Assembly (NCBI RefSeq): GCF_044372965.1
Contig: NZ_JBILQX010000044.1
Location: forward strand, 1-22,509
Direction of reading: 5' to 3'
Length of the DNA: 22,509 nt
DNA from: Elstera sp044372965
Lineage (GTDB): Bacteria; Pseudomonadota; Alphaproteobacteria; Elsterales; Elsteraceae
Below, piece by piece: positions 1-8,286 of this stretch. The notes below the pieces were generated by a model that was given only the letters and a program-made list of their open reading frames with translations, was not told where the DNA came from and searched no databases. How positions within the stretch are numbered: the first letter of the stretch is position 1; each line of letters starts with the position of its first letter. Made by a program: the position numbers and the translations under genes.

Positions 1-8
1 ACAGCGCC

Positions 9-299
9 TTGATTTTGCGCAATGTCACGGTGAAGGGAAAGCGGACGACGATTAGGCTCGAGCCGGAAATGTGGGATGCCCTGGCGGAGATCGCCCGCCA
101 GGAGGGCTATACTCAGACGCAATTGTGCACCCGAATCGCCGACGGACAGCCGCCGGGATTGAGCTTCACTGCGTCGGTGCGGATGTTCATCCTCACCTAT
201 TTCCGAACTGCGGCCCATGGAACGCAAATGCTCTCCTTAATCGAAACGGGTGAGCAAGATTCTGTAGCCGACTTTGAGAGCAAGCGGGTCGCCCGCTAA
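9..299 (+). CDS. Small ribbon-helix-helix (RHH_4-like) protein, possibly 5'-partial
   Basis: This frame encodes about 96 residues. It opens with a short beta-like stretch (VTVKGKRTTIRLEP) followed by a helix (EMWDALAEIARQEGY) and a second helical region ending in VRMFILTYFR. That pattern is typical of the small RHH_4 (ribbon-helix-helix) proteins common in Rhodospirillales and rhizobia, which are presumed DNA-binding dimers. The only start inside the window is TTG at 9. The frame stays open to the window edge, so the true start may lie upstream and the gene may be cut by the edge. The acidic tail after residue 75 is not conserved-looking. The gene ends 9 bp before the stop of a convergent relative on the minus strand. 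Family assignment rests on pattern recognition only, and the target operator is unknown. Confidence 0.7.
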   Translation: MILRNVTVKGKRTTIRLEPEMWDALAEIARQEGYTQTQLCTRIADGQPPGLSFTASVRMFILTYFRTAAHGTQMLSLIETGEQDSVADFESKRVAR

Positions 300-308
300 G
301 TGGCGGAC

Positions 309-644
309 TCAGCCGCCAGGAAGTGGGACGGCGCGTAGCGTAGGATAGGGGCTGCGGCGCTGAGGTTCGGCAGGGGGAAGATCTGCCGCCAAATCGGCTA
401 ATGCGCGCAGGTAGGCAATGGCAAAGCGCCAAAGCGCGCGATTCAGCGGCTGCACGCCGCGCTGACGGTCGATCATATCGACGAGGCTAGCGAGGGGTAT
501 GCGCCGATCGGTCGCAATGGCCGAAAGGGCGGCCCACAGCTCGGCTTCTAACCGCAGGTCAGTAGGACCTGAGCTTAGCATAAAACGACGTAGCGAACGA
601 TGCGTCGCCATAGGGCGCGCAGAAGAACTGGTGGATCGAGCCAT
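309..644 (-). CDS. Small ribbon-helix-helix (RHH_4-like) protein
   Basis: This is a protein of about 111 residues if started at the ATG at 644, which has a GAGGAA Shine-Dalgarno-like stretch about 8 nt upstream. An upstream TTG at 695 would add 17 basic residues but has no clear ribosome site. The core (TDLRLEAELWAALSAIATDR, then ASLVDMIDRQRG, then LNRALWRFAIAYLRALADL) follows the same strand-helix-helix plan as the convergent gene at 9-299. Both are therefore called RHH_4-like. The N-terminus is Ser/Arg-rich and the C-terminus is Pro/Arg-rich; both look disordered. It faces away from secA, with an AT-rich intergenic region upstream that may hold its promoter. The DNA-binding role is inferred from the fold family. 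Confidence 0.65.
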   Translation of the reverse strand: MARSTSSSARPMATHRSLRRFMLSSGPTDLRLEAELWAALSAIATDRRIPLASLVDMIDRQRGVQPLNRALWRFAIAYLRALADLAADLPPAEPQRRSPYPTLRAVPLPGG

Positions 645-925
645 AGCGGGTTCCTCGCAACGGGCACGAGAGGGTCGCTTAAAAAGCGAGCGCAAAAAAC
701 AACCGCGTCGGCACTAGGCTGTGTCGGCGCTCCTCTGTCATACTCTCTAAACTCTTTATAAATCGTTAAAATTGCAGCTATTACGATCATATTCATCGAA
801 ATATGATTAACAATCGATGCGCCGATTTTTATGCTTCAGCCCTGACATATTACCTTAGACAAGAAACTGCCAAATTTTTAATCGGCAGTTTCTTGACCTA
901 TTCGTGCAACGCAACGAGGGGCTAT
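645..925. other. AT-rich intergenic region with three inverted repeats
   Basis: No credible gene is visible here. The composition drops to AT-rich between about 730 and 925, in contrast with the GC-rich flanking genes. It holds a small hairpin (675-680 with 684-689, TCGCTT/AAGCGA), an 8-bp perfect dyad ATCATATT-N6-AATATGAT at 786-807, a weak AATCG/CGATT dyad at 812-827, and the long stem at 860-895 annotated separately. A TATAAA hexamer reads on the minus strand at 760-755 and could be a -10 element for the gene at 309-644, but no good -35 partner is seen. Confidence 0.5.
860..895 (-). terminator. Likely terminator of secA
   Basis: There is a perfect 12-bp inverted repeat: arms 860-871 (CAAGAAACTGCC) and 884-895 (GGCAGTTTCTTG), with a 12-nt loop at 872-883. 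It lies 30 bp beyond the secA stop in the direction of secA transcription. The tail after the stem is only moderately U-rich, so it may terminate weakly or protect the 3' end. No other gene ends here. Confidence 0.65.
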
Positions 926-3586
926 TTAGATAACCCCATGGCAATGCTTGTACTTCTTACCCGACCCGCAGGGGCAGGCGACATTGCGCGACAGGCCCGT
1001 CCAGGTTGCAGGATCGTTCCGGCGGATACGGGTACCGTGATAGAGAGTCCAGCCGTCTTCATCGATGGCGGGCGCAGCTTCGTCCGCGAACAGCGCTTCG
1101 GGGGGGGTGGACATCTGCAGTTGCAGGTGGGTGATGGCCTGAACGACCGACTGGCGTAGGCTCCCCAGCATATCTTCGAACAGCACGAAGGCTTCGCGCT
1201 TATATTCGTTCAGCGGATCGCGCTGGGCGTAAGCGCGCAGGCCAATACCTTGGCGCAGATGATCGAGCGTTAGCAGATGGTCTTTCCAAAGCTGATCGAG
1301 AATTTGTAGCAGCATGCTCTTTTCGGCGAGACGCATAATCTGCGGGCCGTATTCCGCTTCCTTGGCCGCCATCGCCGCATCGGAGGCTTGGGTGATGCGC
1401 TCCAGAATCTCTTCGTCGGCGATGCCTTCTTCCTTCGCCCAATCGGGCAGCGGCAAATCGAGCGCCAGCAGGCGCAGAGTTTCGGTGTGGAGTTGGCCGA
1501 TATCCCATTGTTCGGCATAGGCCGCCGCCGGAATGCAGCGCTTCACGAGGTCTTGAATAACCTCATGGCGCATTTCTTCGATCATGGCCGAGCAATCTTC
1601 GGCATTCATGATTTCACGGCGCTGCTCGTAGATCACCTTGCGCTGATCGTTCATTACATTGTCAAAGCGCAGCAGGTTTTTACGGATTTCGAAGTTCCGC
1701 GCTTCTACCCGCTGCTGGGCTTTGGCGAGGGCCTTATTGATCCAGGGGTGAATGATGGCTTCGCCCTCTTTCAGCCCCAGCTTTTGCAGCATCCCATCCA
1801 TCCGGTCGGCAGCGAAGATGCGCATTAGGTCATCTTCGAGCGACAGGAAGAATTTGGACGCGCCCGGATCACCCTGGCGACCCGACCGGCCGCGCAACTG
1901 ATTGTCGATGCGGCGGCTTTCGTGGCGCTCGGTGCCCATCACATAGAGCCCGCCTGCGGCCAACACGATTTGCCGGGCGGCTTCCACTTCGGCGCGGATG
2001 GTCGCTTCCTTGGCGGCGCGAACCTCCTCGCTGTCCGTCGGCATCACTTCGACCGCAAGCCGGGCTTCCACATTGCCGCCGAGCTGAATATCGGTGCCGC
2101 GCCCGGCCATATTGGTGGCAATCGTTACCGCGCCGGGGCGACCGGCCTGGGCCACGATCATCGCTTCCTGCTCGTGGTAGCGCGCGTTCAGCACCGAATG
2201 GGGAATGCTGGCCTTTTTCAGCAGTTCCGACAGAAGTTCCGATTTTTCAATCGAAACCGTGCCGACCAGAACCGGCTGATTGCGCTCCCGGCATTCTTTG
2301 ATCAAGACCGCGATGGCTTCATATTTCTCGCGGGCGGTGCGGTAAACCTCATCGTCATGGTCTTTGCGCGATACCGGGACGTTGGTGGGAATATCCACCA
2401 CTTCGAGATTGTAAATTTCTTGGAACTCTGCCGCTTCCGTCGCCGCCGTACCGGTCATCCCGGCGAGCTTCGGGTACATGCGGAAGTAATTTTGGAAGGT
2501 GATGGAGGCCAGCGTCTGGTTCTCCATCTGGATCGTCACGAACTCCTTCGCTTCCAGCGCCTGGTGCAGCCCTTCGGAATAGCGGCGGCCTTCCATCATG
2601 CGCCCGGTGAACTCGTCGATGATGATGACCTTATCGTCCTTGACGATATAATCGACATCGCGGGTAAACAGCACATGGGCGCGTAAGGCCTGATTGGCGT
2701 GGTGAACGAGGTTCACATTGTTAACATCATAGAGCGCGCCGCTTTCCAGCAGGCCGACTTCGGTCAGAAGCTCTTCGATCTTTTCTTGCCCGGCTTCGGT
2801 GAGGGCTACCGTGCGGGCCTTTTCGTCCTTCTCGTAATCCCCTTCGCCCAGGCGCGGGATGAGAACATTGACGGCCTTGTAGAGGGTCGAGCTATCTTCC
2901 GCCGGGCCAGAGATAATGAGCGGCGTGCGCGCTTCATCGACCAAGATCGAATCGACTTCATCGACAATGGCGTAATGGAAGGGCCGCTGAACCATATCGT
3001 CCAGGCGGAACTTCATATTGTCGCGCAGGTAATCGAAGCCGAACTCGTTGTTCGTCCCGTAGGTTACGTCGCAGGCGTAGGCGGCGCGGCGCTCCACATC
3101 GTTCAGCCCGTTGACGATACAGCCGGTCGAGAGGCCTAAGCGCCGATGAATCCGGCCCATCCAGGTGGAATCGCGCTTGGCGAGGTAATCATTCACCGTC
3201 ACCACATGCACGCCCTGGCCTTGCAGGGCGTTGAGGTAGGTCGGCAGCACGGCCACCAGGGTTTTCCCTTCCCCGGTGCGCATTTCCGAAATCATGCCGC
3301 GATGAAGCACGATGCCGCCGATAAGCTGCACGTCGAAGGGGCGCATGCCAAGTTCGCGTTTGGCGGCCTCGCGCACCGTGGCGAAGGCTTCGAGCAGCAC
3401 GTCGTCCAGGCTTTCGCCGGCGGCGAGGCGAGCACGGAGCTTGTCGGTCTGGGCCGAGAGTTGATCGTCGGTCAGGGCGGAAATCTCGGGCTCCAGCGCA
3501 TTGATCGCCTGAACCGTTTTATGCATTCCCTTAACCACGCGTTCCGTGGACGAGCCGAACAGCTTTCTTGCGAGGGCGCCGAACAT
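926..3586 (-). CDS. secA: Preprotein translocase ATPase SecA
   Basis: SecA is the cytoplasmic motor ATPase that drives unfolded precursors through the SecYEG channel. The protein is 886 residues if started at the ATG at 3586 (MFGALARKLFGS), which has GGAAGG upstream. An ATG at 3607 would add 7 residues. The chosen start puts Walker A TGEGKT at residues 104-109 and the DEVD box at 209-212, the same register as E. coli SecA. Other hallmarks seen are MTGTAATEAAEF, VSIEKSELLS, TNMAGRGTDIQLGGN, GRSGRQGDPG and the helical-scaffold region with DQLWKDHLLTLDHLRQGIGL. The extreme C-terminus has the intact zinc/SecB-binding motif CPCGSGKKYKHCH. The gene is single and full-length, divergent from two exported M16 proteins that would be Sec clients. 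Confidence 0.98.
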   Translation of the reverse strand: MFGALARKLFGSSTERVVKGMHKTVQAINALEPEISALTDDQLSAQTDKLRARLAAGESLDDVLLEAFATVREAAKRELGMRPFDVQLIGGIVLHRGMISEMRTGEGKTLVAVLPTYLNALQGQGVHVVTVNDYLAKRDSTWMGRIHRRLGLSTGCIVNGLNDVERRAAYACDVTYGTNNEFGFDYLRDNMKFRLDDMVQRPFHYAIVDEVDSILVDEARTPLIISGPAEDSSTLYKAVNVLIPRLGEGDYEKDEKARTVALTEAGQEKIEELLTEVGLLESGALYDVNNVNLVHHANQALRAHVLFTRDVDYIVKDDKVIIIDEFTGRMMEGRRYSEGLHQALEAKEFVTIQMENQTLASITFQNYFRMYPKLAGMTGTAATEAAEFQEIYNLEVVDIPTNVPVSRKDHDDEVYRTAREKYEAIAVLIKECRERNQPVLVGTVSIEKSELLSELLKKASIPHSVLNARYHEQEAMIVAQAGRPGAVTIATNMAGRGTDIQLGGNVEARLAVEVMPTDSEEVRAAKEATIRAEVEAARQIVLAAGGLYVMGTERHESRRIDNQLRGRSGRQGDPGASKFFLSLEDDLMRIFAADRMDGMLQKLGLKEGEAIIHPWINKALAKAQQRVEARNFEIRKNLLRFDNVMNDQRKVIYEQRREIMNAEDCSAMIEEMRHEVIQDLVKRCIPAAAYAEQWDIGQLHTETLRLLALDLPLPDWAKEEGIADEEILERITQASDAAMAAKEAEYGPQIMRLAEKSMLLQILDQLWKDHLLTLDHLRQGIGLRAYAQRDPLNEYKREAFVLFEDMLGSLRQSVVQAITHLQLQMSTPPEALFADEAAPAIDEDGWTLYHGTRIRRNDPATWTGLSRNVACPCGSGKKYKHCHGVI

Positions 3587-3776
3587 CGAAAAACCTTCCA
3601 AACCCATGCAGCCTTGAAAAATGGCACTCGACCCCGGCTAGACAGAGGGCCGACCAATATCACCCTTATACGGGCCTTGCAGAGATAAGGGCGCGACCCG
3701 TGAGTGTCAATTCGGACGGCGCCCTAGTTTCGACGTGCGAGTGCGCCTATCTTGCCCAAGAGGGAGATTTATCGCC
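3587..3776. promoter_or_regulatory. Divergent promoter region, secA / M16 operon
   Basis: These 190 bp separate the secA start from the M16 peptidase start, so both transcripts must begin here or in adjacent sequence. A 7-bp inverted repeat, CCCTTAT (3663-3669) and ATAAGGG (3685-3691), with a 15-nt gap lies near the middle. No consensus -35/-10 pair stands out on either strand. A regulator site or leader hairpin is possible. Confidence 0.4.
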
Positions 3777-5117
3777 GTGCGACCATTCGCTTATCTCGCC
3801 GCAGCCCTGTTGCTGACTAGCGCCGCCGCGCTTGCGCAGACCTCCGCCCCGAACCGTTGGGGGGCGGAAACCGCCACGCTGCCGAACGGGCTGGAAGTGA
3901 TCGTGCTGCCGCAGCGGCGCGTGCCTGCGGTGCATCATCTGCTGCTGTATCGGGTCGGCAGTGCCGATGAGGAGCCGGGCAAATCGGGCCTTGCCCATTA
4001 TCTTGAGCATCTGATGTTCAAGGGCACCGAGAAAACCCCGCCGGGGGCTTTCGATGCGCTGGTCAACCGCTTCGGCGGTCGGCAGAACGCCTTCACCACT
4101 TATGATTATACCGGCTATTTCCAGACCATGCCGCGCGACCAATTGGCGGCGGTGATGGCGTTGGAAGCCGACCGCATGGCCGGGCTGAAACTGTCGGACG
4201 CCAATAGTAAGCCGGAACTTACCGTGGTGCTGGAGGAGCGCAATCAGCGCACCAACCGCCCGCCGGGGGGGCAGTTGTCGGAACTGGCGAATGCCACCCT
4301 CTTCATCAATCACCCCTACCGCCGCCCAATCATCGGCTGGGAAGCGGAAATCAAAGGCCTGACCTATCAGGACGCGCTGGAGTTTCACGCGCGCTGGTAT
4401 GCGCCGAATAATGCCGTTCTTGTGGTCGCGGGCGATACCAATTTGGCCGAAGTGCTAAAGCTCGCCGAAAATACCTATGGCAAAGTTTCGGCTCAGCCCC
4501 TGCCGTCCCGCCCTGTGATTGCCGAACCGCCGCGCGTTGCGCCCGCGCTGCTGGTCGACCGCTCGCCGCGCGTGACCGATGCCGCTTGGGGCCGCCGCGC
4601 GCTCATCCCCTCCTGGGGAACCGCAACGCCGAAGGAGGTGGCGGCTCTCGCGCTGCTGACCGATATTCTCGGCGGCGGGATCGATTCCCGGCTGGACCGG
4701 GCCTTGGTGCGCGATGGCAAGTTCGCGCTCGCAGCGGGCGCGGGGGCAGATCTGCTGCGGCGCGGGCCGGGAATGCTCTATCTGAGCGCGACCCCCGCCC
4801 CCGGCGTCCCTTTGCAAACCGTGGAAGCCACCGTCGAGAGCGTGCTGGACACTTTGCGCCGCGACGGGGTAACGCCCGAGGAAATGGCGCGGAGCCTGCA
4901 ACGGCTGACCGGCGGCGAAGCCTATGACCGCGATAGCCTGACCGGGCTCGCCAACCGCATCGGGCGGGGGCGGATGGTCGGCCAAAGCCTCGCCGATATG
5001 GCGGGCGAGGATGATCTGCTGCGCAGTCTGACCGTCGCCGACGTGAACCGCGCCGCGCAGGTGCTGCTGCCCACCGCCTTCGTCACCACCCATCTTTTAC
5101 CAAAGCCCGCCCTATGA
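3777..5117 (+). CDS. Exported zinc-dependent M16 family peptidase
   Basis: This is a 446-residue pitrilysin-type (M16) metallopeptidase, predicted to act in the periplasm. The start is the GTG at 3777, with AAGAGGGAG about 10 nt upstream. It places a clean signal peptide (basic MRPF start, hydrophobic core, AALAQ end near residue 21) at the N-terminus. A GTG at 3735 would bury this. The inverted zinc motif HxxEH is intact as HYLEH at 74-78, and the distal Glu ligand is expected in VVLEERNQR around 153-154. NAFTTYDYTGYF (104-115) matches the conserved M16 active-site strand. The gene overlaps the next one by 4 bp (ATGA), so the two M16 subunits are probably made together. In this family an active subunit often pairs with an inactive one. 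Substrates are unknown. Confidence 0.93.
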   Translation: MRPFAYLAAALLLTSAAALAQTSAPNRWGAETATLPNGLEVIVLPQRRVPAVHHLLLYRVGSADEEPGKSGLAHYLEHLMFKGTEKTPPGAFDALVNRFGGRQNAFTTYDYTGYFQTMPRDQLAAVMALEADRMAGLKLSDANSKPELTVVLEERNQRTNRPPGGQLSELANATLFINHPYRRPIIGWEAEIKGLTYQDALEFHARWYAPNNAVLVVAGDTNLAEVLKLAENTYGKVSAQPLPSRPVIAEPPRVAPALLVDRSPRVTDAAWGRRALIPSWGTATPKEVAALALLTDILGGGIDSRLDRALVRDGKFALAAGAGADLLRRGPGMLYLSATPAPGVPLQTVEATVESVLDTLRRDGVTPEEMARSLQRLTGGEAYDRDSLTGLANRIGRGRMVGQSLADMAGEDDLLRSLTVADVNRAAQVLLPTAFVTTHLLPKPAL

Positions 5118-6448
5118 ACCGCTTGATCGCCCGTTTGGGGCTTCTGCTGATCCTGATTGCCCCGAGTGCCCAGGCGGCCCCGCAAATCGTCCCCGTCCGC
5201 AGCCCCGGCGGCATTACCGCTTGGCTGTGGCAGGACGATAGTGTTCCGGTGATCGCGATTCGCGCCAGTTTTCGCGGTGGCGCGTGGCTCGACCCGAAAC
5301 CAGGGGTGAGCCGGCTGATGGATGCCCTTACGGGCTTTGCCGCTGGCCCCTATGACGAGGTGAGCTACGCCCGCCAAGTCGAAACCCTCTCGGCCTCGAT
5401 TAGCATCAGTCACGGTACCCTCGCCGACCGGCTCAACATTCGCTTGCTGCGCGACCGCCGCGCGGAAACGGCGGATTTGGTCGCCGTCACCGTCACGACC
5501 CCCATCGTTACGCCCTTGGCCTTCGAGCGTGCCCGGCAGGGGCTGCTGCGGGGCCTGTCTGCCGACGAGCGGCAACCCGCAGCCCAGGCCGGGCGGTTGG
5601 CCTCACGGTTGTTTCTGGGCGACCAGTTTCCGCAGCTCACCACCCGGTTGCTGCCGGTGGTCGATGCAATCCAAATCGAAGACCTCTATAGCGTTCACCG
5701 CGACCGCATGACCCGCGCCGCGCTGCGGGTGTCGGTGTCGGGGGCGATTAGCCCTGTGGAACTGGGGCCGCTGCTGGATCGCATGTTCGGCGGTCTACCC
5801 GAAGGCGGCCCGCCGCCCGTGCCCGAGCGGCCCTCGGAGCAACCGCAGCCGGGCACCTATGTTTTACCGATGCCCGGCGCGCCGCAGACTCATCTGCTGA
5901 CCGCCCTACCCGCTCCGGCGCGCGACGATCCCGATTTCTGGTCGGTGCTCGTGCTCAATCAAGTTTTTGGCGGCGGCACCTTCACGTCACGGCTGAAGAT
6001 GGACCTGCGCGAACGGCGTGGCATGGTCTATTCGACCGGCTCCGCGCTGTCCATCGGCGGCTTACGGCCCTTATGGAGCGCCAGCGCCGCCTTCGCGCCG
6101 GACCGCTCGGGCGAGGCCATCGCCGCGATGACCGAGCAATGGCGGCTTTTGCGCGAGGGCGGCATTACCCAGGCGGAACTGGAGAGCGCCCGTGATTACC
6201 TGTTGGGTTCGCTCGCCCTATCGCTCGATTCGACTCCGGCGATGGCGGATTTCATTGCGGGTCTGCAACAAGATAATCTGCCCGCCACCTATTTCACCGA
6301 CCGGGAGGCGGCGTTGCGCGCGCTCACCCTCGATCAGGTGAATGCGGCGGTCAAACGCTGGGTTGACCCCGATAAGCTGGTAACGATTATAGCCGGGCAA
6401 CCGCAGCCTAACCTGCCCCCCTCCCTCCCCCTGCCCGAAGGTTTTTGA
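5114..6448 (+). CDS. Exported M16-family homologue without the zinc motif
   Basis: This is a 444-residue M16 homologue with an N-terminal signal peptide (MNRLIARLGLLLILIAPSAQA). Where an active M16 protein has HxxEH, this one reads SRLMDALTGFAAGPYD, so zinc ligands and the catalytic Glu are absent. The C-terminal domain keeps the family signature FGGGTFTSRLKMDLRERRGMVYS (the Arg/Tyr substrate-handling region). It is therefore best read as the non-catalytic partner of the peptidase encoded immediately upstream, as in bacterial two-subunit M16B enzymes. Start and stop codons overlap on both sides: ATGA with the upstream gene and TGATG with mutL. This indicates a translationally coupled three-gene operon. 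It is intact, not a decayed pseudogene. Confidence 0.92.
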   Translation: MNRLIARLGLLLILIAPSAQAAPQIVPVRSPGGITAWLWQDDSVPVIAIRASFRGGAWLDPKPGVSRLMDALTGFAAGPYDEVSYARQVETLSASISISHGTLADRLNIRLLRDRRAETADLVAVTVTTPIVTPLAFERARQGLLRGLSADERQPAAQAGRLASRLFLGDQFPQLTTRLLPVVDAIQIEDLYSVHRDRMTRAALRVSVSGAISPVELGPLLDRMFGGLPEGGPPPVPERPSEQPQPGTYVLPMPGAPQTHLLTALPAPARDDPDFWSVLVLNQVFGGGTFTSRLKMDLRERRGMVYSTGSALSIGGLRPLWSASAAFAPDRSGEAIAAMTEQWRLLREGGITQAELESARDYLLGSLALSLDSTPAMADFIAGLQQDNLPATYFTDREAALRALTLDQVNAAVKRWVDPDKLVTIIAGQPQPNLPPSLPLPEGF

Positions 6449-8286
6449 TGCGTCTGCGCCTCCTCCCGCCAACCCTGGTCAACCGCATCGCCGCCGGGGA
6501 AGTGATCGAACGCCCCGCCGCCGCTGTGAAGGAGTTGGTGGAAAACGCCCTCGACGCCGGGGCGACGCGCGTCGACGTGCAGGTGCAGGACGGCGGTAAA
6601 GCCCTGATTTCCGTGGCCGATAATGGCAGCGGCATGGATCGGGAGGAGTTGCGCCTTGCGGTCGAACGCCACGCTACCTCGAAGCTCCCCACCGACGATC
6701 TGCTGAACATCCACAGCCTCGGCTTTCGCGGCGAGGCACTGCCCTCCATCGGCGCGGTGGCGCGCCTGCGGATCACCTCGCGCCCGCCCGCTGCTTCAGA
6801 AGCTTGGAGCCTTGCCGTCGAAGGCGGGGCGGTGGCGGACCCTGCCCCGGCGGCGGCAAGCCCCGGCACGCGGGTTGAGGTGCGCGATCTTTTCTACGCC
6901 ACGCCCGCGCGGCTGAAGTTCCTGAAAAGCACGCGCTCGGAAACCGACGCGGTTAAGGATGTGCTCACCCGCCTGGCGCTGGCCCGCCCGGAGATCGGCT
7001 TTTTCCTTCAAGACGGCGAGCGGTCCCTGCTCAAGCTTCCCGCCGAGCCCATCGGCGATGCTGGGCGGCTTAACCGCTTGGCGGCGGTGCTGGGCCGCGA
7101 TTTCGCCCCCAATGCCCTGCCGATTCTGGCCGAGCGCGAGGGCTTACGGCTGACGGGCCATATTGGCCTGCCGACCTATCACCGCAGTAATTCCGCCCAG
7201 CAGTTCCTGTTCGTCAATGGTCGCCCGGTGAAGGATAAGCTGCTGACGGGCGCGGTGCGCGGGGCCTATCAGGATGTGCTCGCCCATGATCGGCACGCGG
7301 TCGTCGCGCTTTACCTCGATCTGCCGCCGACCGAGGTGGACGTGAATGTTCACCCGGCCAAAACCGAAGTGCGCTTTCGGGAATCGGGCAATGTGCGCGG
7401 GCTGATCGTCGGCGCAATTCGGCACGCGCTGGCTGCTGCGGGGCATCGGGCCTCCAGTAGTGTGACGGGTGCCGCCCTGGGAAGCTTCCAAGCCCAACCC
7501 GTGCAGACCCATTTCACCCAATGGCGACCAACGGGGACCTATACCGGCGGGCAGGTATCGCCGGGGCTAGCCGAAGCCGCCTATCGCTTCCAAGCCCCGC
7601 CCGCCGATTTTGCCCCGCTGCCGGGCTTCACCCAGCCGAGCGCTTTTGCCGATTTCGCGCCCGCCGCCCGGACCGAAGCGCCGCTAACCGCGCCCGCCGA
7701 GGAGGCGTTCCCCCTGGGCGCGGCGCGGGCGCAACTCCACGAAACCTATATTCTCGCCGAAACCCGCGACGGGGTGATTCTGGTCGATCAGCACGCGGCC
7801 CACGAACGGCTTGTCTACGAACGGCTAAAAGCCGCGCTCGCCGATCAGGGCATCGCCCGGCAAGCTTTACTGATTCCCGAAGTCGTGGAGATGGAGGAGA
7901 GCGCCGCCGAAGCGTTGCTTGCCCGCGCGCCCGACTGGCAGCGCCTGGGGTTGGTCATCGAGCCCTTCGGCCCCGGCGCGGTGCTGGTGCGCGAAGCCCC
8001 CGCGCTTCTGGGCAAGCTTGATCTGCCGGAGATGGTGCGCGATCTGGCCGATCAGGCGCGCGATTTGGGCGAAGGCTTCGCCCTCACCGATAAGCTGCAT
8101 CAGGTGGCCTCGACGATGGCCTGTCACGGCTCGGTGCGTGCCGGGCGGCGGCTGTCGGTGCCGGAAATGAACGCGCTGCTGCGGCAGATGGAAGTCACCC
8201 CCAACAGCGGCCAATGCAACCACGGTCGCCCGACTTATGTGCAGCTTAGCCGGGGCGATTTGGAGCGTTTGTTTGGGCGTAAGTAG
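6448..8286 (+). CDS. mutL: DNA mismatch repair protein MutL (endonuclease type)
   Basis: MutL links MutS mismatch recognition to strand incision and repair. The 612-residue protein starts at the ATG at 6448, sharing one base with the preceding stop (TGATG). The N-terminal GHKL ATPase shows ELVENALDAGAT (29-40), DNGSGM (58-63) and GFRGEAL (92-98). A Pro/Ala-rich linker spans about 335-425. The C-terminal dimerisation domain carries the nicking-endonuclease motif DQHA-x2-E-x4-E (447-458), ACH (558-560) and CNHGRPT (590-596). It also carries QALLIP (472-477), which resembles the QxLLxP beta-clamp-binding motif. It is thus the self-incising form found in bacteria without MutH, unlike E. coli MutL. 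Its placement behind two periplasmic peptidase genes appears to be positional, with no functional link evident. Confidence 0.97.
   Translation: MRLRLLPPTLVNRIAAGEVIERPAAAVKELVENALDAGATRVDVQVQDGGKALISVADNGSGMDREELRLAVERHATSKLPTDDLLNIHSLGFRGEALPSIGAVARLRITSRPPAASEAWSLAVEGGAVADPAPAAASPGTRVEVRDLFYATPARLKFLKSTRSETDAVKDVLTRLALARPEIGFFLQDGERSLLKLPAEPIGDAGRLNRLAAVLGRDFAPNALPILAEREGLRLTGHIGLPTYHRSNSAQQFLFVNGRPVKDKLLTGAVRGAYQDVLAHDRHAVVALYLDLPPTEVDVNVHPAKTEVRFRESGNVRGLIVGAIRHALAAAGHRASSSVTGAALGSFQAQPVQTHFTQWRPTGTYTGGQVSPGLAEAAYRFQAPPADFAPLPGFTQPSAFADFAPAARTEAPLTAPAEEAFPLGAARAQLHETYILAETRDGVILVDQHAAHERLVYERLKAALADQGIARQALLIPEVVEMEESAAEALLARAPDWQRLGLVIEPFGPGAVLVREAPALLGKLDLPEMVRDLADQARDLGEGFALTDKLHQVASTMACHGSVRAGRRLSVPEMNALLRQMEVTPNSGQCNHGRPTYVQLSRGDLERLFGRK

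Noticed and set aside
1..644. Toxin-antitoxin system based on RHH proteins
   Set aside because: RHH proteins can be antitoxins, but both genes here are RHH-like and no toxin-like neighbour is present in the window.
1922..2686. Open frame antisense to secA
   Set aside because: SecA is certain on the minus strand, and this frame has a shadow-like His/Gly/Phe-rich composition.
3587..3607. Longer SecA start at 3607
   Set aside because: Starting at 3586 gives the usual MFGALARKLFGS N-terminus and matches E. coli numbering of Walker A and DEVD.
3735..3776. Upstream GTG start for the M16 peptidase
   Set aside because: It would bury the signal peptide behind 14 unlikely residues. The GTG at 3777 has AAGAGGGAG at a suitable distance.
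5114..6448. Second M16 gene as a pseudogene
   Set aside because: The frame is full-length with signal peptide and conserved C-terminal motif. Loss of the zinc motif is normal for the partner subunit.
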